Assembly (NCBI GenBank): GCA_031292515.1 | Contig: JARLGZ010000030.1 | Coordinates: 248,001 to 312,000 of the forward strand | DNA from: Puia sp. | GTDB taxonomy: Bacteria > Bacteroidota > Bacteroidia > Chitinophagales > Chitinophagaceae | Reading direction: 5' to 3' | DNA length: 64,000 nucleotides | Part shown: positions 44,003-52,974 of the stretch, one piece after another | Layout: every line of letters starts with the position of its first letter | How positions within the stretch are numbered: the first letter of the stretch is position 1 | Program-made: the position numbers and the translations under genes | Notes under the pieces: model-generated | The model's input: the letters and a program-made list of their open reading frames with translations, nothing else | Database searches by the model: none | Told to the model about the DNA's origin: nothing

Positions 44003-46126
44003 ATGTCTCTTAAGACGGCAACGCAATTTAAACATGTCAGTTATTTGTGGGATGAAGCGGCGGCGGCAGCGCTGGTCGGCGACGAAGTAGGCCTATTGAT
44101 CTACCGGTCCAATCTTTTGGGAGCAGATCTGCGGCTGACCAATTATGGAGGCGGCAATACATCCTGCAAGGTTTCCGCGAAGGATCCGCTTACGGGCGAG
44201 CAGAAGGAGGTTATGTGGGTCAAGGGATCCGGAGGGGACCTCGGCACGTTAAAGCGTAGTGGGCTGGCTGCCTTGTATATGGACCGCCTGCTCAATCTGA
44301 AAAAGGTCTATCGCGGGATCGAATTCGAGGATGAGATGGTAGAGCTCTTTAATTATTGCATTTTCGACCTCGCTTCAAAGGCTCCTTCTATCGACACGCC
44401 GCTGCATGGATTCCTGCCTTTCAAACATATCGATCACCTTCATCCCGACGCGGCGATTGCGATCGCGGCTGCAAAGGACGGGAAGCGCATCACGCAGGAT
44501 CTGTTCAAAGGCAAGATCGGGTGGGTGGAATGGCAGCGGCCGGGTTTCGACCTCGGGCTCAAGTTAAAAGCCTGTCTCGACGAGAACCCCGGCATACGCG
44601 GGATCATGCTGGGATCGCATGGTCTCTTTACCTGGGGCGACACGGCTTACGAGAGTTATATAAATACGCTGGAAGTCATCGAAATCTGTGCTCAGTATCT
44701 CGAAGACCATATCGGCAGGAAGGGGCCTGTCTTTGGAGGGGCCATCCTGGAGGCCGCGCCAAAAGAAGAGCGTTTGTCGAGGGCGGCCGCGCTGGCCCCG
44801 GTGCTGAGAGGCTATTGTTCGTCTCATACCCGGATGGTGGGTCATTTCACGGATGACGAGCGTGTGCTCGAGTTTATCGATTCCAAAGACCTGGCGCGGC
44901 TGGCGCCGATGGGGACGAGTTGTCCCGACCACTTCCTGCGCACCAAGATCAGCCCCCTGGTGTTGAACCTCTCGGTCTCGGAAGACCTGGGGGATCTCGC
45001 CGCCATCAAAGGCAGGTTGACCCCGCAATTCGAACACTACCGCAAGCTATATGCGGAATATTATGATACCTGTAAGCATCCAAACAGTCCCGCGATACGC
45101 GACGCGAACCCCGTCGTCATCCTGTATCCGGGGATCGGGATGTTCACGTTTGCCAAAGACAAACAGACGGCCCGGGTGGCGGCGGAATTCTATATCAACG
45201 CCATCAATGTCATGAAGGGCGCGGAGGCGATCTCCGAATACACCTCTCTACCCCGGCAGGAGGCTTTCAACATCGAATACTGGTTGCTGGAAGAGGCGAA
45301 ATTGCAAAGGATGCCAAAACCAAAGGCTCTCTCGGGCAGGATAGCCCTTGTAACGGGGAGTGCCGGCGGCATCGGGAAAGCCATCGCCAAAAAAATGGCG
45401 GAAGAAGGCGCCTGCGTTGTGATCAATGACAACGATGAACAGCGCCTGTCTCATGCGCGGGAAGAGTTTAAAAAACAATTTGGCAAAGACGGGTTTACAG
45501 CCGGGTTGCTGGATGTCACCGATGTTGCCACCATTCACAATACGTATAGGCAGGCTATCCTGGCGTTTGGCGGGGTGGATATCATCGTAAACTGCGCCGG
45601 GCTGTCTATTTCCAAACCGATCCAGGAGCATACCGAAAAAGACTGGGACCTCCTGTATGATGTTCTTGTAAAGGGGCAGTTCCTCGTGACGCAGGCTGGT
45701 GTGGAAATCTTGCGTAAGCAGGCTATCGGGGGAGATGTCATCAATATCGTCAGCAAGAACGCGCTCGTGTCCGGTCCCAACAATGCGGGTTACGGATCGG
45801 CCAAGGCGGCTCAGCTTCATCTCAGTCGTTTGAATGCGGCCGAGTTGGGCGGAGATCATATCCGGGTCAACGTGGTAAACCCGGATGCCGTAATTTCGGA
45901 TAGCAAGATCTGGGCGGGCGCGTGGGCGGAAGGCAGGGCGAAGGCTTATGGCGTGACTGTCGCGGAGCTGCCGGCTTACTATGCGAAGAGGACTCTCCTG
46001 AACGAGATCATCCTGCCGGAAGACATCGCCAACGCCTGTTTTGCCCTGGTTGGGGGATTGTTGAATAAATCCACCGGCAATGTCCTGAATGTGGATGGGG
46101 GAGTGGCGATGGCGTTCGTGAGGTAG
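44003..46126 (+). CDS. rhaEW: Bifunctional L-rhamnulose-1-phosphate aldolase / L-lactaldehyde dehydrogenase (RhaEW)
   Basis: A two-domain cytoplasmic enzyme. Residues about 1–430 are a class II aldolase/adducin domain (NYGGGNTSCKVSAKDP, MLGSHGLFTWGDTAYESY) that splits L-rhamnulose-1-phosphate to dihydroxyacetone phosphate and L-lactaldehyde. Residues about 440–707 are a short-chain dehydrogenase: cofactor motif ALVTGSAGGIGKAIAKKMAE (near 449) and catalytic Ser…YGSAK (Tyr near 597). The fusion (also called RhaE–RhaW) converts the aldehyde onward, to L-lactate in the scheme known for Bacteroidetes. Length (707) is full. The stop codon lies in the first unit of heptamer repeat locus D. Confidence 0.93.
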   Translation: MSLKTATQFKHVSYLWDEAAAAALVGDEVGLLIYRSNLLGADLRLTNYGGGNTSCKVSAKDPLTGEQKEVMWVKGSGGDLGTLKRSGLAALYMDRLLNLKKVYRGIEFEDEMVELFNYCIFDLASKAPSIDTPLHGFLPFKHIDHLHPDAAIAIAAAKDGKRITQDLFKGKIGWVEWQRPGFDLGLKLKACLDENPGIRGIMLGSHGLFTWGDTAYESYINTLEVIEICAQYLEDHIGRKGPVFGGAILEAAPKEERLSRAAALAPVLRGYCSSHTRMVGHFTDDERVLEFIDSKDLARLAPMGTSCPDHFLRTKISPLVLNLSVSEDLGDLAAIKGRLTPQFEHYRKLYAEYYDTCKHPNSPAIRDANPVVILYPGIGMFTFAKDKQTARVAAEFYINAINVMKGAEAISEYTSLPRQEAFNIEYWLLEEAKLQRMPKPKALSGRIALVTGSAGGIGKAIAKKMAEEGACVVINDNDEQRLSHAREEFKKQFGKDGFTAGLLDVTDVATIHNTYRQAILAFGGVDIIVNCAGLSISKPIQEHTEKDWDLLYDVLVKGQFLVTQAGVEILRKQAIGGDVINIVSKNALVSGPNNAGYGSAKAAQLHLSRLNAAELGGDHIRVNVVNPDAVISDSKIWAGAWAEGRAKAYGVTVAELPAYYAKRTLLNEIILPEDIANACFALVGGLLNKSTGNVLNVDGGVAMAFVR

Positions 46127-46395
46127 TGAGTAGTCAGTAGTGAGTAGTGAGTAGTGAGTGGTGAGTGGTGAGTGGTGAGTGGTGAGTGGTGAGTGGGGTG
46201 AGAACGCCGGGTGGCGAGTAGTGAGTACTGGCCAGTCAGTAGTGAATGGTGTGTCGTAACGGAAGGATAGACCGTAGCGAGGCGCTGAGCGGAGAGTGAC
46301 GGGTGGGCTGTAGCGAGTGGTGAGCAGTCAGGGGCAGACAGACTGCAGTGAGGTGGTGAGGGGCAGATAGTCTGTTGTCAGGGGCCGAGTGGCGG
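46124..46395. repeat. Heptanucleotide TGAGTRG repeat, locus D (rhaEW–rhaI gap)
   Basis: The longest array: about 17 imperfect heptamers (46124–46260), beginning with the stop codon of rhaEW (TAGTGAG), with six successive TGAGTGG-type units near 46155–46197. A decayed second part with TGAGGTGG and CAGACAG variants extends to about 46395. The 322-bp gap holds no gene. Locus D lies inside a metabolic operon. Confidence 0.85.
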
Positions 46396-46448
46396 GAGGT
46401 TTTGAGAAGAGGTAGGATTTATGCAATTTAACGTTCAAAAGAAAGAAT

Positions 46449-47723
46449 ATGAAGATTTCCGGCAATACGATCAGCGGATATAACCAGGAGGTTTTTAAAG
46501 AGCACGAACGGAGCCTGGCCTATTTAGCCGGCACGATTCCAAATACGGAGGCGTTGATCCGGCGGCTGGTTGAATTCCAGGTGGCGATTCCGAGCTGGGC
46601 GTTAGGGACGGGTGGGACGAGATTTGCCCGGTTCTCGGGTGGCGGCGAACCCCGAAATCTCGAAGAAAAGATTGAAGACATCGGTTTGTTGCATGCGCTG
46701 AACCGGTCCAGCGGCGCCATTTCCCTCCATATTCCGTGGGATATTCCCGGGGATGCGATGGCTATCAAAGCACTGGCGGCGGAACACGGTCTCCGTTTCG
46801 ATGCGATGAATTCCAATACTTTCCAGGACCAGCCCGGTCAGGAGCATAGCTATAAATTCGGCTCGCTGCAGCACGTAGACAAAAAGACGCGCCGGCAGGC
46901 CGTCGACCATAACATTGAGGTGATTCGTCATGGCGTGGAGCTGGGGTCGGACTCGCTGACGGTGTGGTTGTCGGACGGATCCTGTTTTCCGGGGCAACTG
47001 AATTTCCGGGAGGCGTTTCAAAATACACTGGAAGGGCTGAAGGAAATATATGCCGCATTGCCGGCGCACTGGAAGCTCTTTGTGGAGTACAAGGCCTTTG
47101 AGCCAAATTTCTATTCCACGACGGTGGGCGATTGGGGGCAATCCCTATTGTATGCGAACAAACTCGGTCCGAAAGCCTATACGCTCGTTGACCTGGGGCA
47201 TCATTTACCCAATGCAAATATCGAGCAGATCGTGGCTTTGCTGCTGATGGAGGGTAAGCTCGGCGGCTTCCATTTCAACGACTCGAAGTACGGGGATGAC
47301 GACCTGACGGTGGGAAGCATCAAGCCCTATCAGCTATTCCTGATATTCAACGAGCTCGTGGACGGGATGGATACCCGGGGGATGGATCATCGCCGTGACC
47401 TCGGTTGGATGATCGATGCCTCCCATAACGTCAAAGATCCGCTGGAAGACTTGCTGCAATCCGTGGAAGCGATCATGCTGTCGTATGCACAGGCACTGTT
47501 TATCGACAGAAAGTCGTTGAGGGAGGCGCAACAGGGGAATGATGTGGTGTCGGCGCAGGAAATCCTGCAAAACGCATTCCGGACGGACCTGCGTCCACTG
47601 GTGGCCGAAGCCCGTCTCCGCATGGGGGGCGCCTTGCAGCCGCTGGCGGTATACCGGAAGGAGAAGGTCAGGAAACAACTGATCGGCGAACGCGGGCTGA
47701 AGACCGTTGCCACGGGTTTATAG
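46449..47723 (+). CDS. rhaI: L-rhamnose isomerase (RhaI type)
   Basis: TIM-barrel sugar isomerase converting L-rhamnose to L-rhamnulose; the RhaI (Pseudomonas stutzeri-like) form rather than E. coli RhaA. Seen: ALGTGGTRFARFSGGGEPRN, SLTVWLSDGSCFPGQLNFRE, LFVEYKAFEPNFYSTTVGDW (metal-ligand Glu), TLVDLGHHLPNANIEQIVAL and GGFHFNDSKYGDDDLTVGSI (metal-binding His and Asp). Length (424) is typical. It lies between the aldolase fusion and the kinase in pathway context. Confidence 0.92.
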   Translation: MKISGNTISGYNQEVFKEHERSLAYLAGTIPNTEALIRRLVEFQVAIPSWALGTGGTRFARFSGGGEPRNLEEKIEDIGLLHALNRSSGAISLHIPWDIPGDAMAIKALAAEHGLRFDAMNSNTFQDQPGQEHSYKFGSLQHVDKKTRRQAVDHNIEVIRHGVELGSDSLTVWLSDGSCFPGQLNFREAFQNTLEGLKEIYAALPAHWKLFVEYKAFEPNFYSTTVGDWGQSLLYANKLGPKAYTLVDLGHHLPNANIEQIVALLLMEGKLGGFHFNDSKYGDDDLTVGSIKPYQLFLIFNELVDGMDTRGMDHRRDLGWMIDASHNVKDPLEDLLQSVEAIMLSYAQALFIDRKSLREAQQGNDVVSAQEILQNAFRTDLRPLVAEARLRMGGALQPLAVYRKEKVRKQLIGERGLKTVATGL

Positions 47724-47775
47724 GGGCAGGCCGAGAGAAGACGCGGCGAACGTAATGCGATCGATCAGAGAGACG

Positions 47776-47894
47776 GGGGCGGGAAAACGACGATAACCGA
47801 AAGACGACGGGATCGGGAAAACGACGTGATCAGAAAGGCAACGAGACCGGAAAGACAACGGGACCAGAAAGACAAAGGGATCAAAAAAACGACT
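47776..47894 (+). repeat. 17-bp tandem repeat (rhaI–rhaB gap)
   Basis: Seven consecutive degenerate 17-bp units (best six at 47793, 47810, 47827, 47844, 47861 and 47878) of consensus GGATCGGAAAGACAACG fill most of the 199-bp gap and end 28 bp before the rhamnulokinase start. The purine-rich strand is the coding strand. Confidence 0.85.
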
Positions 47895-47922
47895 GCAGAG
47901 AAAACGTCACAAGCGCTCATAC

Positions 47923-49287
47923 ATGTCACAAGCTCTTATAGCCATATTAGATGTAGGTAAGACCAATAAGAAACTATTTCTCTTCGATCAGCAGTATAAG
48001 ATGGTATGGGAGAAGGCATATGCCTTCCCGGAAACGAAGGATGAGGACGGGTATCCCTGCGAAGACCTGGAAAGGCTGAATCAGTGGGTGGGAGAGTCCT
48101 GCCGTGAGCTCAGGCAGGAAGCGGGGAACGCGGTTAAGGCCATCAATTTCTCGGCCTACGGGGCCAGTTTTGTCCATATCGGGGAAGACGGGCGGTCGGG
48201 CGGCCCCTTGTATAATTATCTGAAGCCGTATCCTGCGGATCTGCAAAACCGGTTTTATCATGACTATGGAGGAGAGCCTACCTTCTCGATGCTGACGGCT
48301 TCACCCGTGCTTGGCAGCCTGAATTCCGGCATGCAATTGTACCGGTTGAAAAAGCAGCGGGCGGAGTGGTATGAAGGTATCCGGTATTCCCTCCATTTGC
48401 CGCAGTATCTCAGCTACCTGCTGACGGGACAAGCCTGTTCGGATATCACGAGTATCGGCTGTCATACCAACCTGTGGAATTTCCCTCAAAATAACTATCA
48501 CGAATGGGTATACCGGGAAGGCATCATCGAGAAGCTGGCGCCGATTGCCGCTTCCGATAAAGTGTACCCTGCAAGGCAGCCCTGGGAAGGCATCGTCGCC
48601 GGCATAGGACTGCACGACAGTTCGGCAGCGATGATCCCTTACCTCGAAAGTTACAGGGAGCCCTTTGTGCTGATCTCGACCGGGACCTGGTGTATCAGCA
48701 TGAATCCCTTCAATGAGTCCCCCCTGACCCTCGCCGAGCTGCAAAAAGATTGTCTCTGCTATATGACCTACCAGGGACGGCCCGTTAAATCCTCCCGCCT
48801 GTTTGCCGGTTATGATCACGAGCAGCAGGTGAAGAGATTGGCGGACCGGTTTAATAAGTCTCCCGATTATTATAATACGGTTCTTTACAATCCCGCCAGG
48901 ATCGTCCGGTTAAGACAGCGTTATGAACAATTGGCCGATCCGGAAAAAGCTCCCCTCGTCCATGCTTCCGTCTTTGAGACCCGGGAATTGTCGGCTTTCG
49001 ACAGCTACGAAGACGCCTATTGCCAGCTGATCATGGACATCATGTCGCAGCAAGTGGCTTCCACGAATACCGTGTTGCAGGGCACGAAAGTGAAAAGGAT
49101 TTTTGTCGATGGCGGATTCGGGAAGAATCCCGTCTATATGAACCTGTTGGCTTCGGCTTTCCCGCATATCGAAGTATTTGCCGCCTCCATCCCGCAGGCT
49201 TCTGCCATGGGCGCGGCCCTGGCCATCCATCGCAGTTGGAATGATCAGCCCTTGCCGGGAGACCTCGTCGAGATCGTCCCGTTTTGA
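47923..49287 (+). CDS. rhaB: Rhamnulokinase / FGGY-family carbohydrate kinase
   Basis: ATP-dependent kinase making L-rhamnulose-1-phosphate. The FGGY fold is visible in AILDVGKTNKKLFLFDQQYK (phosphate-binding N-terminal strand), INFSAYGASFVHIGEDGRSG, VAGIGLHDSSAAMIPYLESY with the GxHD region containing the catalytic Asp, LISTGTWCISMNPFNESPLT and the C-terminal IFVDGGFGKNPVYMNLLASA. It diverges from E. coli RhaB and belongs to the Bacteroidota type; the assignment rests on position between rhaI and the GH78 gene. Confidence 0.88.
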   Translation: MSQALIAILDVGKTNKKLFLFDQQYKMVWEKAYAFPETKDEDGYPCEDLERLNQWVGESCRELRQEAGNAVKAINFSAYGASFVHIGEDGRSGGPLYNYLKPYPADLQNRFYHDYGGEPTFSMLTASPVLGSLNSGMQLYRLKKQRAEWYEGIRYSLHLPQYLSYLLTGQACSDITSIGCHTNLWNFPQNNYHEWVYREGIIEKLAPIAASDKVYPARQPWEGIVAGIGLHDSSAAMIPYLESYREPFVLISTGTWCISMNPFNESPLTLAELQKDCLCYMTYQGRPVKSSRLFAGYDHEQQVKRLADRFNKSPDYYNTVLYNPARIVRLRQRYEQLADPEKAPLVHASVFETRELSAFDSYEDAYCQLIMDIMSQQVASTNTVLQGTKVKRIFVDGGFGKNPVYMNLLASAFPHIEVFAASIPQASAMGAALAIHRSWNDQPLPGDLVEIVPF

Positions 49288-49395
49288 CGAAGCCGGAAGA
49301 CATTTGCAGACCTGTGATGACGACCGCCGGTGACAGGGAAATAGAATATTTAACCGCATTTAAAGATTAATAGCAAAGATTAATAGCATATAACG

Positions 49396-52137
49396 ATGAA
49401 AAGAATACTACTCTCGTCGCTCCTGTTCACCCTGGTGGTGATTTCGGCAGAAGCGCAGGTCCAGGTGGGCCATCTCCTTTGTGAGAACCTCGCGGATCCG
49501 ATTAGCATCGATGCCGCGCAACCCCGTTTGAGCTGGCAACTGACCGGAGCCTCCCGTGGCCTGTTACAGACAGCTTACGAGATACGTGTCGGTACGGACA
49601 AAGGGGCTGTCGATAAAAAGGCCGTTTCCGGCAAGGAAGAGGGGCTCTCCTGGGCAAGCGGCAAGGTCTCTTCGGACCAGTCGGTACAGGTGTCTTATGG
49701 CGGTGCGGCCCTTCTGTCCGGACGACGCTATTATTGGAAGGTCAGGGTCTGGGACAACAAGGGGAATGTGTCGGCCTGGAGCGAGCCGCATTTCTGGCAG
49801 ATGGGTCTGCTGCAACCCACCGACTGGAAGGCTCAGTGGATCGAGCCGGGTTATGCGGAAGACCCTGTCCTGCGGCCCAGCCCTTTGTTCAGAAAACAAT
49901 TTGCCCTTCATAAGAAATTGAAATCGGCTTTTGCGTATGTTACGGCGCACGGTTTGTATGAAGCCTTTTTGAATGGACGGCGGATCGGAGATCTCTGTCT
50001 GACGCCCGGTTGGACCAGCTATAACAAACGGCTGCAATACCAGGTCTACGATGTCAGCAGTCTCCTGAAAAACGGCGACAATGCCGTAGGGGTCATGCTG
50101 GGCAGCGGCTGGTACAGGGGTACGCTGGCCTGGCGCAACAACAATGATATTTATGGCAAGACCCTGGGTCTTCTGTTCCAGCTGGAACTGACTTATAGCG
50201 ACGGGTCGACGGAAACGGTGAGTTCCGACGGCACCTGGAAGTCTTCGACTGGCGCCATCGTCTATTCGGAAATCTATAACGGAGAGATCGCAGATGCGCG
50301 GAAGGAGAAGAAGGGTTGGACCACTGCCTCGTATGACGATGCGGGATGGGCCGGCGTCAACACCCCCGGTCTTCCGACCGACAAGTTGGTCGCTACCTGG
50401 AACGAACCCGTTAGAAGGCATGAGGTGTTCTCCGCGCAGAAAATATTCAGGACCCCCGCCGGTGAACTGGTCGTCGATTTCGGCCAGAACCTGGTGGGAT
50501 GGGTGCATCTCAGGGTGAGCGGTCAGGCGGGAGACTCCGTGAAACTCTATCATGCCGAAGTGTTGGACAAACGCGGGAATTTCTATACAGAGAATCTCCG
50601 GGCCGCCAAACAGGAAGACATCTATATCCTGAATGGTGGGGGGGTGGAGGATTTCGAGCCGCATTTCACCTGGCAGGGATTCCGTTATGTACGGGTGGTC
50701 GGGTTTCCCGGCGAGTTAAAACCGGAGAACATATCGGCCACGGCCATCTATTCGGATATGCCGCTCACGGGCAGCTTTACCTGCTCTTATCCCTTGCTGA
50801 ACCAGCTTCAGCATAATATCGAGTGGGGGCAGAAAGGCAATTTTGTGGACGTGCCTACCGATTGCCCGCAACGCGACGAGCGCCTGGGATGGACCGGCGA
50901 TGCGCAGGTCTTCTCCCGGACTGCCTCCTTCAACCGGCAGGTTGATAATTTCTTTGCGAAGTGGTTGCAAGATGTGGCAGCGGACCAATTTGCCAGTGGC
51001 GCGGTGCCACATGTAGTGCCTAATGTGCTCGGCAAGAATGACGGTGGTTCGGCGGGTTGGTCCGATGTGGCTACTATCGTGCCCTGGAATATGTACCTGG
51101 CCTATGGCGACAAGAAGATACTGGCAGCGCAGTACCCGAGCATGAAAGCCTGGATCGGGTTTATGGAAGCCAACAGCGATCACTATCTCTGGAACAAGGG
51201 CGGCCATTTTGGGGACTGGCTGTCTTATCATCCCGAACGCGACCCGGGCCGGGCCGCCAATACCGATCAATACCTGATCGCGCAGGCTTTTTTTGCCTAT
51301 TCGACACAGCTGGTCATCAATGCGGCCGGGGTATTGGGACAGGAAGAGGATGTGAAGAAGTATACGGCCCTGTTGCAGCATGTCAAAGAGGCCTTTCAAA
51401 AGGAATACGCGACACCGGGCGGGCGGATGATCTCCAATACGCAGACGGCTTATGTGCTGGCCCTGCAATTCGATCTGCTGCCCGAAGAGGCAAGGCAGTC
51501 AGCCGCCCGGAGGCTGGTTGACAATATCAAAGATTATGACGATCACCTGACGACAGGGTTCCTGGGCACTCCCTATCTCTGTCATGTGCTGACCCGTTTC
51601 GGTTATAACGATCTCGCCTATAAGTTGCTGTTGCGGGATACTTATCCTTCCTGGCTCTATCCCGTAAAGATGGGGGCCACGACGATCTGGGAACGGTGGG
51701 ACGGGCAGAAACCGGACAGCACCTTCGAAGATGCCGGGATGAACTCTTTCAACCATTATGCGTACGGGGCCATCGGGGACTGGATGTATCGTGTCGCGGC
51801 GGGTATCGATACCTATGAGACGGATCCCGGGTATAGGAAGATCAGGATCATGCCGCATCCCGGTGAAAAGATAGACTATATGGACGCGAGCCTGCAGACT
51901 TACTATGGCCGCATCGTTTCGAACTGGAAACGGGAGGCCGGGCAGCTTTTGCTCGACGTCGAGATCCCTGCCAATACGACCGCGGAGATCTACGTGCCGT
52001 CCCGGTCCGCCGATGCCGTCAAAGAAGGGGGGCTGCCGCTTTCGGGTCATGCCGGATACAAGGTCCTGAAACAGGAGGGGGGATATACGGTGATCGAAGC
52101 GGGTTCGGGAGTCTATCATTTTACGGCTGCCGAGTGA
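49396..52137 (+). CDS. Secreted GH78 alpha-L-rhamnosidase
   Basis: Inverting exo-rhamnosidase with signal peptide (RILLSSLLFTLVVISAEAQ). Domain order: fibronectin-like beta domain (VGHLLCENLADPISIDAAQP), carbohydrate-binding Bac_rhamnosid_N (FLNGRRIGDLCLTPGWTSYN), concanavalin-like domain (VDFGQNLVGWVHLRVSG), then the six-hairpin barrel with the acid-rich motif DCPQRDERLGWTGDAQVF (Asp489, Glu495) and EDAGMNSFNHYAYGAIGDWM, and a C-terminal beta-sandwich. Length (913) is normal. It supplies the free rhamnose for the surrounding catabolic genes. Confidence 0.95.
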   Translation: MKRILLSSLLFTLVVISAEAQVQVGHLLCENLADPISIDAAQPRLSWQLTGASRGLLQTAYEIRVGTDKGAVDKKAVSGKEEGLSWASGKVSSDQSVQVSYGGAALLSGRRYYWKVRVWDNKGNVSAWSEPHFWQMGLLQPTDWKAQWIEPGYAEDPVLRPSPLFRKQFALHKKLKSAFAYVTAHGLYEAFLNGRRIGDLCLTPGWTSYNKRLQYQVYDVSSLLKNGDNAVGVMLGSGWYRGTLAWRNNNDIYGKTLGLLFQLELTYSDGSTETVSSDGTWKSSTGAIVYSEIYNGEIADARKEKKGWTTASYDDAGWAGVNTPGLPTDKLVATWNEPVRRHEVFSAQKIFRTPAGELVVDFGQNLVGWVHLRVSGQAGDSVKLYHAEVLDKRGNFYTENLRAAKQEDIYILNGGGVEDFEPHFTWQGFRYVRVVGFPGELKPENISATAIYSDMPLTGSFTCSYPLLNQLQHNIEWGQKGNFVDVPTDCPQRDERLGWTGDAQVFSRTASFNRQVDNFFAKWLQDVAADQFASGAVPHVVPNVLGKNDGGSAGWSDVATIVPWNMYLAYGDKKILAAQYPSMKAWIGFMEANSDHYLWNKGGHFGDWLSYHPERDPGRAANTDQYLIAQAFFAYSTQLVINAAGVLGQEEDVKKYTALLQHVKEAFQKEYATPGGRMISNTQTAYVLALQFDLLPEEARQSAARRLVDNIKDYDDHLTTGFLGTPYLCHVLTRFGYNDLAYKLLLRDTYPSWLYPVKMGATTIWERWDGQKPDSTFEDAGMNSFNHYAYGAIGDWMYRVAAGIDTYETDPGYRKIRIMPHPGEKIDYMDASLQTYYGRIVSNWKREAGQLLLDVEIPANTTAEIYVPSRSADAVKEGGLPLSGHAGYKVLKQEGGYTVIEAGSGVYHFTAAE

Positions 52138-52210
52138 TGGGCCTTTGAGCAATAACTTCGTTCATTTGTCGTAGCTTGCAGGATATTTTTTATAGCTATA
52201 CTCTTTTACC

Positions 52211-52948
52211 ATGCGAATCGGTTTGTTTGTACCCTGCTATGTAGACCAGTTCTATCCGCAAGTAGGGATTGCCACCCTGGAATTGCTTGAGAAGGCGGGT
52301 TGCGAAGTCGTCTATCCGGCGAGACAGACCTGCTGCGGCCAGCCGATGGCCAATTCGGGTTTTGAGCACCTGACGAAAGGGTGTAATGAGTTGTTCATCT
52401 CCAATTTTCATGAATTCGACTATATTGTGTCTCCCTCGGGCAGTTGCGTCCTGCATATCAAGGATCATCTGCACGACCCGGCGCGCGAAGCGGATGCCCT
52501 GAACGTCCGGGGTAAGATCTATGAGCTGGTGGAGTTCATGACCGATGTGCTGAAAATCGAAAAACTTGACGCCCGTTTCCCGCACAAAGTCAGCATTCAC
52601 CAGAGCTGTCACGGTCAGCGCGGGCTGAAGCTGGCCCAGATGACGGAGCTTATGGCGCCGCCCTTCTCAAAGCCGGTGCAGTTGCTGAACCTGGTAGAGG
52701 GGATCGAACTGATCGGCCTGGACCGGCCCGATGAATGCTGTGGTTTCGGGGGTACGTTCTGCGTGGCGGAGGAAGCCGTCTCCGTCAAGATGGGCAAAGA
52801 CCGGGTCGCCGACCACCTGAAACATGGGACGGAATATATCACGGCTGCCGATATGAGTTGCCTGATGCATCTCGAGGGGATCCTGCACAGGCAGAAAAGC
52901 AAGGTACAGGTGCGGCATATTGCGGAGATTTTGAATAGCCGGGAATAA
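52211..52948 (+). CDS. lutA: L-lactate oxidation iron-sulfur protein LutA
   Basis: Subunit of the LutABC (YkgEFG) complex that oxidises L-lactate to pyruvate. Two cysteine-rich CCG domains are intact: ARQTCCGQPMANSG and PDECCGFGGTFCVAEE, with SCHGQRGLK as the histidine-cysteine motif. Length (245) equals B. subtilis LutA. It lies 26 bp before lutB. Position directly after the rhamnose genes links it to lactate made by the RhaW half. Confidence 0.93.
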   Translation: MRIGLFVPCYVDQFYPQVGIATLELLEKAGCEVVYPARQTCCGQPMANSGFEHLTKGCNELFISNFHEFDYIVSPSGSCVLHIKDHLHDPAREADALNVRGKIYELVEFMTDVLKIEKLDARFPHKVSIHQSCHGQRGLKLAQMTELMAPPFSKPVQLLNLVEGIELIGLDRPDECCGFGGTFCVAEEAVSVKMGKDRVADHLKHGTEYITAADMSCLMHLEGILHRQKSKVQVRHIAEILNSRE

Positions 52949-52974
52949 GGGAATAAGGCGAAAAATTTATAGGT

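Noticed and set aside
46124-46395. Repeat array considered as a CRISPR
   Set aside because: The period is 7 bp, units are degenerate, there are no spacers of uniform length and no cas genes.
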